NCBI GenBank assembly: GCA_017577715.1
Contig: PKRC01000015.1
Coordinates: 1-47,202 of the forward strand
Source: Clostridia bacterium
GTDB lineage: Bacteria > Bacillota > Clostridia > Caldicoprobacterales > Caldicoprobacteraceae
DNA length: 47,202 nt
Direction of reading: 5' to 3'
Below the pieces are notes generated by a model. That model was not told where the DNA came from. It made no database searches and saw only the letters and a program-made list of their open reading frames with translations. How positions within the stretch are numbered: position 1 is the stretch's first letter; each line of letters starts with the position of its first letter. A program made the translations under genes and the position numbers. Shown here piece by piece: positions 7,875 to 16,279 of the stretch.

Positions 7875-9509
7875 TCAATCATCAACTACTTCCACAAAAT
7901 CAGCACCAAATATATCTATAGCTTTCTCTAATATATCCTCATTCTGAAAACTCTCTTTTCTCTCATCGGTAGTATGCCCCTGTGCGGCTAAAACACATTT
8001 GACCTTTACCTGTTTACCTGTCACCCTTTCAATAACTTTTTCAACAAAACTTCTATTTTCTTCCTTGTTTATTGATTCCATAAAAAATTGTTGATCCGGA
8101 GAAAAGCTTAAAACCGCTACACCCTTTTCTTCTAGAGCAAATCCGCAATCCTTTAATAATCCATACAATGCTATACGCTCTTTCTTTATTGTTTCCAGTA
8201 CCTCTGCCCAGACGTTTGCTGCATCTTCATCATAGTTGTTGCCTTTTTCTCCTTCCTTTAAGCCTGTCGCCCCATCTTTCTCACCCGTTTGAGACTTACC
8301 TGCAGCCCGTACGCTTCTTTTAGAAGGCGATGGCTGTTTAACCACAACACCGCTCTCTATCTGCTGTTCCAGCTTTGCCACCCTGTCTAGCAGGGCATCC
8401 AACGTCACATCTTGCTCCGGCCTACAAATCTTTACCAGAGCTATCTCCAACGCAACCCTGGGCTGAGAACTCCATCTCATCTCCGATTCGGCGCTGCACA
8501 AGATATCTATGGCCCTTGTCAACCTTTCCTGGCTAGCCTTCTTGGCCTGCTGCACATAGGCTTTAAAGGTATCTTCCCCCACATCCAACAGCTGTTTAGC
8601 GTCGTTACACACCTTAACTACCAACAAATTTCTCATATGGTTTATTAATTCCTTCAAAAATACGCCTACGTCTCGCCCATCGTTTATAAGCTGTTCAACC
8701 TGATAGAACAGCTCAGAAACATTCCCCTCTATTATATTCTCTGCCACGGTGAAAACAAAACCTTGATCTGCTGTCCCCAGTACTGCCAGCACATCTTCAT
8801 TGGAAACGACATCACCACAAAAGCCTATGCACTGGTCCAAGAGGCTCAAAGCGTCCCTCATGCTACCTTCTGCCCATCGAGCAATGGTATATAAAGCCTC
8901 AGTTTCAACCTGTATTCCCATCCGGCCTACTATCTCTGCCATCCTACTTACAATATCCTTGTTGGCTATCCTCTTGAAGTTAAACCTCTGACACCTGGAT
9001 AGAACAGTGGCTGGCAGGCGGTGAGGTTCTGTGGTAGCCAGGATAAATATTATATGCTCCGGTGGCTCTTCTAGCGTTTTGAGCAAAGCATTAAAAGCTC
9101 CCATAGAAAGCATGTGCACCTCGTCTATGATATATACCTTATAACGTCCAACCACAGGAGGATACTTGACTTTATCCCGCAGCTCTCTTATCTCATCCAC
9201 TCCATTGTTGGAAGCGGCGTCTATCTCAATTATATCCATGCTGCTGCCCGTTGAAAGTTTTTGGCACACTTCACATCTAAGGCATGGATTGCCGTCTACT
9301 GGATTCAAACAGTTGACGGCCTTGGCAAGCACCTTGGCCGTGCTGGTCTTGCCCGTGCCCCGTGAACCGCAAAACAGATAGGCATGGGCAATGCGGTTAC
9401 TCTTTATCTGATTTTTTAGTATGCGTATGGTAGCATCTTGTCCCACCACTTCATCAAAGGTTTCAGGCCGCCACTGGCGATACAGTGCCGTATATCTCAA
9501 ACCGCTCAC
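7875..9509 (-). CDS. dnaX: DNA polymerase III subunits gamma/tau
   Basis: 544 residues. Clamp-loader AAA+ ATPase that opens the beta clamp. Walker A GSRGTGKTS at 48-56, zinc-binding C67, C76, C79 and C82, Walker B IIDEVH at 127-132, and sensor region LSRCQRF near 171. Domain III follows, then a low-complexity linker (about 375-430) and a tau-type C-terminal domain. The GTG at 9509 is 3 nt behind GGGAGAG. A TTG nine bases on (9500) is an alternative start. A run of five A on the coding strand (8244-8248), preceded by AAAGGAAGGAG, could allow a -1 shift to a nearby stop and so a gamma form; see findings. It is upstream of ybaB and recR and downstream of SRP RNA. Confidence 0.95.
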   Translation of the reverse strand: MSGLRYTALYRQWRPETFDEVVGQDATIRILKNQIKSNRIAHAYLFCGSRGTGKTSTAKVLAKAVNCLNPVDGNPCLRCEVCQKLSTGSSMDIIEIDAASNNGVDEIRELRDKVKYPPVVGRYKVYIIDEVHMLSMGAFNALLKTLEEPPEHIIFILATTEPHRLPATVLSRCQRFNFKRIANKDIVSRMAEIVGRMGIQVETEALYTIARWAEGSMRDALSLLDQCIGFCGDVVSNEDVLAVLGTADQGFVFTVAENIIEGNVSELFYQVEQLINDGRDVGVFLKELINHMRNLLVVKVCNDAKQLLDVGEDTFKAYVQQAKKASQERLTRAIDILCSAESEMRWSSQPRVALEIALVKICRPEQDVTLDALLDRVAKLEQQIESGVVVKQPSPSKRSVRAAGKSQTGEKDGATGLKEGEKGNNYDEDAANVWAEVLETIKKERIALYGLLKDCGFALEEKGVAVLSFSPDQQFFMESINKEENRSFVEKVIERVTGKQVKVKCVLAAQGHTTDERKESFQNEDILEKAIDIFGADFVEVVDD

Positions 9510-9729
9510 CCGCTCTCCCGTGTAAGATATAACCTATATAGCCAATGTCTATCAAAATTTAAGCCAAATGCTCTTCAAATCGCATAGACCGTCTTACGTC
9601 TTGGTGAAAAACGCACACTTTCAAATACAGCATTTTATAGGCATTCCCAATAAAGGAACCAGGATACGTAAAACCGCGCTCATGATTGGGCCTAATCTAT
9701 TATAACATAAACAACCACAAAATGTAGCC

Positions 9730-9762
9730 AAAAAAATAGATAAACTGCGGCTTAAGCCGCAG
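9730..9762 (-). terminator. Terminator of the SRP RNA gene
   Basis: Minus strand: palindrome CTGCGGCTTAAGCCGCAG (9745-9762), then TTTATCTATTTTTTT. It starts about 16 nt past the 3' end of the SRP RNA and separates it from dnaX. Confidence 0.8.
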
Positions 9763-9778
9763 CTTGCTGTAATAGTAA

Positions 9779-10050
9779 TGCCGTGCACCTGCCTTCGATT
9801 TGACACCTACAGGCGGGAATCGAACAGTTTACTCCGACCAGGCTACCCTGCGGCACACGAAAACATCTACTTACTGCTGCTTCCTTCCGGACCTGACAGG
9901 GTTCGTAGAGTTTCGTTGCACAGGACCCAGTCATCCTCGTATCTTATTCGACCCCTGGCCCTACAGGTGTAAACCTCCAGCAGGAATTCGACCCCGCTAT
10001 AGCGGATTGCGGGTTACAGGGCACCGCTAACTCCCCGTCTAGCACGGCAA
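9779..10050 (-). ncRNA. ffs: Signal recognition particle RNA (large, Bacillus type)
   Basis: About 272 nt. The minus strand holds the universally conserved domain IV apical loop: GTCAGGTCCGGAAGGAAGCA (complement near 9878-9897). The 5' end TGCCGTGC pairs with GCACGGCA at the 3' end. The Alu-domain segment GGGGAGTTAGCGGTGCCCTG closely matches the pattern of Bacillus scRNA. It guides Ffh/FtsY co-translational targeting. Location just upstream of dnaX is typical of Bacillota. The ends are set by the terminal pairing and may be off by a few bases. Confidence 0.93.
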
Positions 10051-10098
10051 ATCTGGCAATTTAACCAATGCAGAAGTAGTATTCCCTCTGGCACCTTA

Positions 10099-10127
10099 AT
10101 TATACTATCCTCCTACATTGTTTGCAA
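10099..10127 (-). promoter_or_regulatory. Promoter of the SRP RNA gene
   Basis: Minus strand -35 TTGCAA (10122-10127), exactly 17-bp spacer, -10 TATAAT (10099-10104). Predicted start is near 10092, about 40 nt upstream of the mature 5' end, implying 5' processing. Confidence 0.7.
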
Positions 10128-10192
10128 TATAAAAATTCTTACAATTTTACATAAATATCCATTACCGCGGTTCAAATAATTCATTTGACCTC

Positions 10193-10221
10193 TTGATTTT
10201 TTAGGCATTACGAGGTATACT
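10193..10221 (+). promoter_or_regulatory. Promoter of tRNA-Ser
   Basis: -35 TTGATT (10193-10198), 17-bp spacer, -10 TATACT (10216-10221), about 30 bp before the tRNA. Divergent from the SRP RNA promoter. Confidence 0.65.
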
Positions 10222-10252
10222 ATTAAAGCGCCAGGAATATTGTGTTCGACGC

Positions 10253-10346
10253 GGAGAGATGGCTGAGTGGTCGAAGGCGCACGACTGGAAATCGTGTGTA
10301 CCCCCAAAAAGGGGTACCGAGGGTTCGAATCCCTCTCTCTCCGCCA
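10253..10346 (+). tRNA. tRNA-Ser (anticodon GGA)
   Basis: 94 nt including an encoded CCA. Acceptor stem GGAGAGA pairs with TCTCTCC; discriminator G. Anticodon stem CACGA/TCGTG encloses loop CTGGAAA, giving anticodon GGA (reads UCC/UCU). The long variable arm (TACCCCCAAAAAGGGGTA) is diagnostic of a class II tRNA. T arm GAGGGTTCGAATCCCTC. Single gene with its own promoter and terminator. Confidence 0.97.
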
Positions 10347-10354
10347 AATCGCTA

Positions 10355-10399
10355 AAATCAGGGGTTGCGGGATTTCTACGCAACCCCTGATTTATTTTT
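10355..10399 (+). terminator. Terminator after tRNA-Ser
   Basis: 15-bp perfect stem AAATCAGGGGTTGCG / CGCAACCCCTGATTT with a 9-nt loop, followed by ATTTTTGG. The rest of the gap up to 10714 (about 315 bp) shows no gene. It is AT-rich and presumably holds the promoter for the next CDS. Confidence 0.8.
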
Positions 10400-10714
10400 G
10401 GTTTTGCTACATAGTCCGCCAAAAAGAGTTCTTATTCGCATAATTTATTTATACACCAAGCATATCATGCCTTCAAAAAATTACAATCGCGTTTTTACCT
10501 CCCCATGAAGTATTTACAGGGTATAGAAAGTGCTACGGTCTAAAATACCAGTAATTTACAAATCATAAAGAAAAGTGTATCACCTTCAGCAATGGTTTGA
10601 TCCTCATACAAACTTTTTAAAACTTAAAGAGGATTTTCCAAAAATATGGCGAAATATGTTTATGGAATAAGTTAACTTCCCGAAATATACAATTAGGGAG
10701 GAAATTCCGGTTTT

Positions 10715-11350
10715 ATGGTATTAGACCATACAAAAATTGAAGAGTATGAATCTTTTTTAAACAAAATACCGGGGGTTATATCCTCAAAAATAGTACTGAA
10801 TCAAGAAGGTAACATAGTTGAGCTCCATATACTGGCAAATATAGAACGCAATCCCAAGCAGATAGCCCGGGACGTACAGTCGGCGCTCATGGCTAAGTAC
10901 GGCATCCCCATTGACCACAAGGTGATAAGCATAGCACAGACGCAGGATGGCAAGCTATGCCGTATAAACCCGCGGCTTGTGATAAAAAGTGTCTCCATAA
11001 GCATAGAAGATTCTCGAGTGGAAGCGCGGGTAGTCCTAACCAAAGACGATAAAACATTTGAAGGCACAGCTAGGGGACTAAATTTTACCCAAGGGCGTTT
11101 TCGGGCTCTGGCTGAAGCCACCTTAAATGCAATCCAGCAATTCTTAGGTGGCGAATGTTTGTTCAGCGTCACCGATATACAAAAAACCACTATGTCGGGG
11201 AAGGCTGTATGTATCGTAGCCATATCACAGGTTTCCAAGCATGAAGAAAGTTTTCTCGTAGGTTCATCCCCCATAGAATACGATGAAAATAAGGCCGTAG
11301 TAAAAGCGGTACTGGATGCCCTAAATAGAAAACTGGGTAAACTTGCTTGA
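10715..11350 (+). CDS. Conserved hypothetical two-domain protein (ACT-like N-terminal part)
   Basis: 211 residues, soluble. The first 75 residues (FLNKIPGVISSKIVL...ELHILANIERNPKQIARDVQSAL) have the beta-alpha-beta pattern of a small ACT/BON-like domain, with the phrase 'HxLAxxxRxPKQxxRDVxS' that I recall from uncharacterised proteins of both Bacillota and Actinobacteria. The second half (about 88-211) is a separate alpha/beta domain with VEARVVLTKDDKTFEGTARG and a helix FRALAEATLNAIQQFLG. GGGAGG lies 13 nt before the ATG, a little far. Its closeness to the HD-GYP gene suggests a link but does not prove one. No function is assigned. Confidence 0.6.
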   Translation: MVLDHTKIEEYESFLNKIPGVISSKIVLNQEGNIVELHILANIERNPKQIARDVQSALMAKYGIPIDHKVISIAQTQDGKLCRINPRLVIKSVSISIEDSRVEARVVLTKDDKTFEGTARGLNFTQGRFRALAEATLNAIQQFLGGECLFSVTDIQKTTMSGKAVCIVAISQVSKHEESFLVGSSPIEYDENKAVVKAVLDALNRKLGKLA

Positions 11351-11384
11351 CAGAAAAATTTAGCATTATCCCAAATAAGGTATA

Positions 11385-11506
11385 CATCAGCGCTCCAGCT
11401 AAAAAGGCCAAACCCCGGTTTTAAGCGAAATTATTAACTTTTCAACAAGCGGAGCGGAAAAAGGCCTGCCTGATTAGCGAAGGGGCAGAGAACCCCAAAC
11501 AGGAGG
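11385..11506 (+). ncRNA. Candidate structured leader upstream of a micro-ORF
   Basis: Within about 120 nt there are complementary pairs CGCTCC (11391-11396)/GGAGCG (11451-11456), GGGG (11482-11485)/CCCC (11493-11496), and CCTG (11469-11472)/CAGG (11500-11503). The last pair overlaps the AGGAGG at 11501-11506. This layout could hide or expose the ribosome binding site. It does not match the c-di-GMP-I, c-di-GMP-II or T-box consensus as I know them. The structure was judged by eye only. Confidence 0.35.
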
Positions 11507-11516
11507 TTGCACAGTT

Positions 11517-11594
11517 ATGAAAAAGGTTGTTGGGTTCCTAATGGCCCTTATTTCCCTCATCTTGGCAGGCGGTGCCGGATTTTTGTGGTGGTAA
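11517..11594 (+). CDS. 25-residue membrane micropeptide upstream of HD-GYP gene
   Basis: ATG at 11517 to TAA at 11592-11594, behind a strong AGGAGG (11501-11506). The peptide MKKVVGFLMALISLILAGGA-GFLWW (hyphen marks a break) has two lysines, about 18 hydrophobic residues, a Gly-rich segment and a double Trp end: a single-span or signal-like peptide. I recall similar tiny genes next to HD-GYP/DUF5317 genes in Clostridia, but I cannot verify conservation here. A 7-bp bulged stem (11604-11625) ending in TTTT lies directly after it. The micro-ORF may be a leader peptide or a true small membrane protein. Confidence 0.55.
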   Translation: MKKVVGFLMALISLILAGGAGFLWW

Positions 11595-11603
11595 TTTGAG
11601 CTG

Positions 11604-11626
11604 AAAAGCCGAGGTTTGGCCTTTTA
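11604..11626 (+). terminator. Possible attenuator between micro-ORF and HD-GYP gene
   Basis: AAAAGCC, 7-nt loop, GGCCTTTT with one bulged base and a short T run. Weak, but placed between two genes on the same strand, so partial read-through is expected. Confidence 0.3.
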
Positions 11627-11662
11627 ATCACACAGGTGAAAAGCGGAGGTAGCAAAAATATC

Positions 11663-12916
11663 ATGAACAAAAAGGCTATAATCTTTCTAAGCATAATATC
11701 CATCCTTGGAATACTCGCAATATCGATTTCAATATATAACATGCCGAAAATACAAGCATATGAGTTTATATTTTGGATTTTGCTTGCCGGCATGAGCCAA
11801 TCATTCCTAGTTATATTTATGCCGAACGGTGCTTTAAGCGTTGCCTTTGCAGTCATATTTGCTTCACAATTATACCAAGGAGTGTACTTTGCTATAATAA
11901 TTGCATCTAGCAGTGTTTTATTTCAATTTCATTATGGTAAAAACGGTAGTGAACACATATTCAATAAATCTTTTTATAAAACATTATTTAACATATCAAA
12001 CTATGCAATAAGCACGTGTATATCGGGTATAGCATTTCAATTTCTATATGACAGGCTGCAAGCAGCTAATAATATCTATTTTTATATACTGTGCTTGTTC
12101 ACATATATGACCCTATTTTTACTTTTTAATTCTTCTATACTCATGCTTCTCATGAAATTTCTTACCCACCAGTCATTTTTTAAGTTATGGAAAAAAAATA
12201 TACTATGGGCTATACCCAATTTTTACGCCCTTGCTCCTTTTGGATATTTCATATACCACCTCTATCAGATTCCCAACGGCCACATATATGTAATATTGCT
12301 GTTTGGGCCGCTGCTTCTTGCACGATACTCCTTCCAACTTTACCTTGAATCGCAAAAGAGATACTACCAGATAATACAAACCCTCACAGCAGCAATTGAA
12401 GCAAAGGACAAATATACCAAAGGCCATTCCAAACGGGTGGAAATGTATGCTGAAAGGGTGGCTAAAAAGCTTAACCTTCCTTCATCCAGAATAGAAATTA
12501 TCAAAATAGCGGCACTTTTACACGACATAGGTAAAATAGGCGTAGAAGATTCCATATTGCACAAGCCCACTGCCCTTTCGCCGGAGGAATGGGAAAAAAT
12601 CAAACAGCATCCCGAGATAGGGGTGAAAATACTGGAAGATGTGGATTTCCCGGATGACGTAAAAAAACTGATAAAACATCACCACGAGAGATATGACGGC
12701 AACGGCTATCCACAAGGGAATAAAGGCGAAGAAACTCCACTCGAAGCCTATATCATAGCTATAGCCGATGCCTATGATGCCCTTACCTCGGACAGGCCTT
12801 ACAGAAAAGCCTTTACTGAGCAAGAGGCTTTGGAGATCATCAAGCAAAATAAAGGAACCCAATTCCATCCAGCAGTGGTAGATGCTCTAGTAAGCGTAGT
12901 TCAGCAGAAAGGATGA
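11663..12916 (+). CDS. Membrane HD-GYP domain c-di-GMP phosphodiesterase
   Basis: About 417 residues from the ATG at 11663 (GGAGG 13 nt upstream). A GTG at 11636 would add nine residues but lacks a ribosome binding site. The N-terminal 230 residues hold about seven hydrophobic spans, a likely membrane sensor. The C-terminal half is a complete HD-GYP domain: HSKRVEMYAERV, HDIGKIGVED (near 287), LHKPTALSPEEWEKIKQHP, HHHERYDGNGYP (near 338), IADAYDALTSDRPYR. Family knowledge: it cleaves c-di-GMP at a di- or tri-iron site, and the key His/Asp and GYP residues are all present. DUF5317 follows 10 bp later, so the two are probably co-transcribed. Confidence 0.88.
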   Translation: MNKKAIIFLSIISILGILAISISIYNMPKIQAYEFIFWILLAGMSQSFLVIFMPNGALSVAFAVIFASQLYQGVYFAIIIASSSVLFQFHYGKNGSEHIFNKSFYKTLFNISNYAISTCISGIAFQFLYDRLQAANNIYFYILCLFTYMTLFLLFNSSILMLLMKFLTHQSFFKLWKKNILWAIPNFYALAPFGYFIYHLYQIPNGHIYVILLFGPLLLARYSFQLYLESQKRYYQIIQTLTAAIEAKDKYTKGHSKRVEMYAERVAKKLNLPSSRIEIIKIAALLHDIGKIGVEDSILHKPTALSPEEWEKIKQHPEIGVKILEDVDFPDDVKKLIKHHHERYDGNGYPQGNKGEETPLEAYIIAIADAYDALTSDRPYRKAFTEQEALEIIKQNKGTQFHPAVVDALVSVVQQKG

Positions 12917-12926
12917 CCTTTAAAAC

Positions 12927-13457
12927 ATGTTAGCAAGTATTACCATAGTTTTCAGCCTCGTTATAGCTATCATCAGAAGAGGACAACTAAATAGACTAAG
13001 GGACATACGGTTCCGCATGCAGTACCTGCTCATAATATCGCTGTTTTTGGAATTTTGGCCCTATCGCTTTTTTTATACTCCTTTTTGGGTTTCATTTATA
13101 ATATTTATACTTAAATATTCGTTATTGCTTGCTTTTATATTCATCAACAGTTCCTACAAACATCTAAAAATCATAGGCCTTGGTACAGCGTTGAATTTTC
13201 TAGTAATACTCTTAAATGGTGGGGCCATGCCGGTATCTCAACGGGCACTTCAAATACCCTCCCTCGATAAATACACCCAGATGATTCAAAATGGTAAGCT
13301 TATAAGCTATACATTCATAACCGATAAAACCCCTTTATGGTTCTTGGCTGATATAATCTATTTGCCCTGGCCCAAAGAGCAATTCATAAGCATAGGGGAC
13401 ATCATAATACTACTAGGAGTATTCCTCCTCATACAGAACATAACCCTTGCCGAATAG
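12927..13457 (+). CDS. DUF5317 family membrane protein
   Basis: 176 residues with five or six hydrophobic spans. The family signature is visible: LNFLVILLNGGAMPVS (about 90-105), then Y..M...GKLISYTFITDKTPLWFLADII (about 118-146, in parts), and a closing SIGDIIILLGVFLL. Function is not known. These proteins are recurrently found behind HD-GYP genes in Clostridia. The start ATG lies 10 bp after the HD-GYP stop with no strong ribosome binding site, which suggests translational coupling. Confidence 0.7.
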   Translation: MLASITIVFSLVIAIIRRGQLNRLRDIRFRMQYLLIISLFLEFWPYRFFYTPFWVSFIIFILKYSLLLAFIFINSSYKHLKIIGLGTALNFLVILLNGGAMPVSQRALQIPSLDKYTQMIQNGKLISYTFITDKTPLWFLADIIYLPWPKEQFISIGDIIILLGVFLLIQNITLAE

Positions 13458-13656
13458 CCTATGGACTTTCATCCGTTCTCATGTTATTTAAATATTCAAA
13501 AATTTCATAATCTTAAAAATTTTCATAATTGTTAAGCATATTTTTGCATTGAATAGAAAATCGTAATGGTATTTTTTATTTTTAGAAAATAAAACGTAAC
13601 AATTGCTTGCTATACTAATAGATAGAAGAATTTGAAGCTGAATAGAGGTGAAATGG

Positions 13657-15051
13657 GTGAAGATATTTAAATTAACCATCATTTTATCCCTCGTAACACT
13701 GATCCTAGCGTTGACAGCATGTAGTACAAGCAATAACGTTGACCCTCCCGGCACGCAACAGCAAGGTTCCCCTGAAGATGTCACCTCGTCTCCTTCAAAC
13801 GAAGCTTCTCAGGAGAAGCAAAAAGATGATCAGAAACAGCAAGAAGATAAACCTGATCAAACGACCAACAAAGAGGGAATATCAGGCATAGAAGAAATTG
13901 CTAAACTTTTGCCTTCACGCCCAGATTATCAGTGGTCATATCATGGCTTTGCCGAATACGGCCACAGGATGACGCTAGAAGATATATCAAAAGAAGGCAA
14001 TACCATAGTCTATCATATAAAAGGGGAAGTATACGACATGTCGGGAGGAGAATCTGGCCAAGACCTATCCTTCTCTGTGACCTATATCGCAAAGCCGGAC
14101 GTGCTCATCCAAAACAAGGCGGGTGAGGCCATGATGGACACCCCGTTTAAAGATCTGGAACTCATAAGGACCCCACTACAGAAAGGAAACAGCTGGCTCC
14201 AGGAGACAATTAAAGAGGACGGGGAAACGGTGACTCTAAAGACCACCATTACCGATGTAAGAGAAGAAAACGGTCAAAAAATATATACAGTAGTGTATGA
14301 AGATACCCGAAGCGAATATTACGAAAAGCGTGAGATAAAGGAAGGCGTGGGAGTCCTATCCTATGAAAAGCTCTACATGGATCCCACCGAAAATTTCACC
14401 ATAGGGTATTATATATATTACCCAGGCACAGGCTACAGAAATAAGTTGGAGATAAACGCCTATCTCCCCAAACTTAATACACAGCTAAGGTATTTTGGCC
14501 TTGCCGAATACGGGCATGTAGGAACATTAAAGGAGATATCCAGTACATCCGATGACGCCATATACGAATTCCAGGGAATGTACCAAGACGGAACAGGAAT
14601 AGATGACCAATTTACGGTAAGATATTATATCGATTACGTAAAGGGCACAGTAACCGAAAAAGTCATATCGAGCACCCGGTTTAATCCCCCCGAGGTAAAC
14701 TCAAAGCTACACAACCTAGTAATATTGAAAACCCCTTTCAAAAAGGGAACAACATGGAGCCATAATACCAAGATAAACGGCAAGGAATACAAGGTAACAG
14801 CTGAAATAAAGGAATATGACTCTATGACCGGCAAAATGAAGGTAACGTACACAGTCAAGGGCGTACCAGGATACTTCCAAAACACCTATATAGAGGAGCG
14901 CGTGTTTGAGCGTGGCCGGGGCATGGTGGGATTTTCAAACCTCATGCCGGGCGATATACCCATCAGTGAGGCCGATGCCAAAGACAGCCAAAAGCTTAAA
15001 GAAGCCCTCATAAACCACATGTTTGGATATTCCCTCAACCCCGAATTTTAA
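13657..15051 (+). CDS. Lipoprotein with a duplicated beta-rich domain
   Basis: About 464 residues from the GTG at 13657, which AGAGGTGA precedes by 5 nt. A GTG three codons earlier lies inside that site. Signal peptide with lipobox LTAC (Cys near 22), then a Ser/Gln/Asp/Lys linker (to about 75). Two homologous units of about 170 residues follow. Each has an opening FGLAEYGH or FAEYGH motif (Y-x-G/W-x-FxEYGH), a central 'I.TP..KG..W' motif (RTPLQKGNSWLQE; KTPFKKGTTWSHN), and a GVG/GMV turn near the end. The repeat signals internal duplication. The protein is exposed on the cell surface. Function unknown. Confidence 0.7.
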   Translation: MKIFKLTIILSLVTLILALTACSTSNNVDPPGTQQQGSPEDVTSSPSNEASQEKQKDDQKQQEDKPDQTTNKEGISGIEEIAKLLPSRPDYQWSYHGFAEYGHRMTLEDISKEGNTIVYHIKGEVYDMSGGESGQDLSFSVTYIAKPDVLIQNKAGEAMMDTPFKDLELIRTPLQKGNSWLQETIKEDGETVTLKTTITDVREENGQKIYTVVYEDTRSEYYEKREIKEGVGVLSYEKLYMDPTENFTIGYYIYYPGTGYRNKLEINAYLPKLNTQLRYFGLAEYGHVGTLKEISSTSDDAIYEFQGMYQDGTGIDDQFTVRYYIDYVKGTVTEKVISSTRFNPPEVNSKLHNLVILKTPFKKGTTWSHNTKINGKEYKVTAEIKEYDSMTGKMKVTYTVKGVPGYFQNTYIEERVFERGRGMVGFSNLMPGDIPISEADAKDSQKLKEALINHMFGYSLNPEF

Positions 15052-15052
15052 A

Positions 15053-15080
15053 AGCCGGAGCAAATGCTCCGGCTATTTTC
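15053..15080 (+). terminator. Terminator after the duplicated-domain lipoprotein gene
   Basis: Perfect 9-bp stem AGCCGGAGC / GCTCCGGCT, 4-nt loop, then ATTTTC. Confidence 0.75.
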
Positions 15081-15275
15081 ATATGCCGACTTAAGACCTA
15101 AAAAGGAACATCCTAAGGCCAACGCAAGATTTTACCATGCTTTCATCATACAATATGTTCAACGCTCTTAATAAGAACGTTACACATACCTTTTTGTAAA
15201 TTTTTGATAATTTTAAGAGGTTCTTGCTAATTAATCCTATAGGTATTGTAAGAAATCCTATGGCTTCTTTATAAA

Positions 15276-16265
15276 ATGGTACGCCCATCTCTTATGCGGC
15301 ATGGTCAGCTTTTGGAAAGCATGCTTACCGTCTTTCAAGGATGCGCTGAGGAAGGAGCCGATATCCTATCCATAGAATCCACAGGCGGAAAAGAGCTTCA
15401 CGATGAAGCTTTAATCAACTGCGACATGAGAAAGGCAATCTTTGCTCTCGGCGTCTTAGGGATCAGGGATATGCGGTTCCTATGGGCGCATATAGTGCAA
15501 ATAGCCGAGTCAACCGGTTGCATCCCCGGTGGAGACACAGCTTGCGGCTTTGCCAATACCGCCATGGTACTGGCGGAACAGGGTATGATTCCCAAGGTAT
15601 TTGCAGCGGTAGATCGGGTGGCAAGCGTACCCAGGACGCTGGCTGCTTATGAAATGGGAGCAGTAGGGCCAAATAAGGATTGCGGATACGAAGGTCCTTA
15701 TATCAAGGCCATAGCCGGCGTTCCCATATCAATGGAGGGAAAAACAGCGGCATGCGCCCACCTAAGCGCGTTAGGCAACATAGCAGCTTGCGTTTGCGAC
15801 TGCTGGAGCAACGAATCGGTACAAAACATTAAGCTCTTGAGCGCTCCCGCCCCGGTGGTCTACACTGAACAGCTGATTTACGATTGCCGTTTGATGAACC
15901 AGGCAGCAGCGGAAGGGCAGAATTACGCTCGAAAGATGCGCGATTGGTTGGCCAAATCCGACGATAAATTTGACCCTCAAGCTTATATTTTAAGGCCGGA
16001 TATTGTGCTGGAAATCAGTAAGGAATTGGTAAAAGAGGAAAACGCCTTTTTAGCAACCAAGAAAGCTGCATCCTTGGCCGTGGACACGATTAAAAAAGGC
16101 ATCAAAAACGGCGAGGTTGTGGTGCCTCCTCGGGAACAAAAGTGGCTGGACATCATAAGCGCTCAGCTTGAAACCATCCCCGACGACGAAGAAGAATTCT
16201 GGCACCAAATAAAAAAGGAAACAGATCTGACAAAATGGAAACCTGGAGAATACGGTTTAAAATGA
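15276..16265 (+). pseudogene. mtaB: Methanol:corrinoid methyltransferase MtaB, 5'-truncated
   Basis: 329 residues that align with the C-terminal 70 percent of MtaB (normally about 460). MtaB moves the methyl group of methanol to a corrinoid protein (MtaC). All three zinc ligands of the family are kept: Glu in DILSIESTGG (E34), Cys in GGDTACGFAN (C90) and Cys in GPNKDCGYEGP (C136). Also present are KAIAGVPISMEGKTAACAH and WSNESVQN. The frame opens after an in-frame TAA at about 15267 and has no ribosome binding site before the ATG. The first 130 or so residues of the TIM barrel are missing. No mtaA or mtaC is nearby. The long intact frame suggests recent truncation. Confidence 0.8.
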
Positions 16266-16279
16266 AAATCCTACATTTC

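Noticed and set aside
9621..10030. Several frames of 60-76 codons on both strands
   Set aside because: They lie within or across the SRP RNA gene and its terminator.
10113..10422. Minus-strand frames of 64 and 73 codons
   Set aside because: They are the antisense of tRNA-Ser and its flanks.
11351..11516. c-di-GMP-I, c-di-GMP-II or ydaO-type riboswitch
   Set aside because: The conserved loops of these classes are not present; kept only as an unnamed candidate structured leader.
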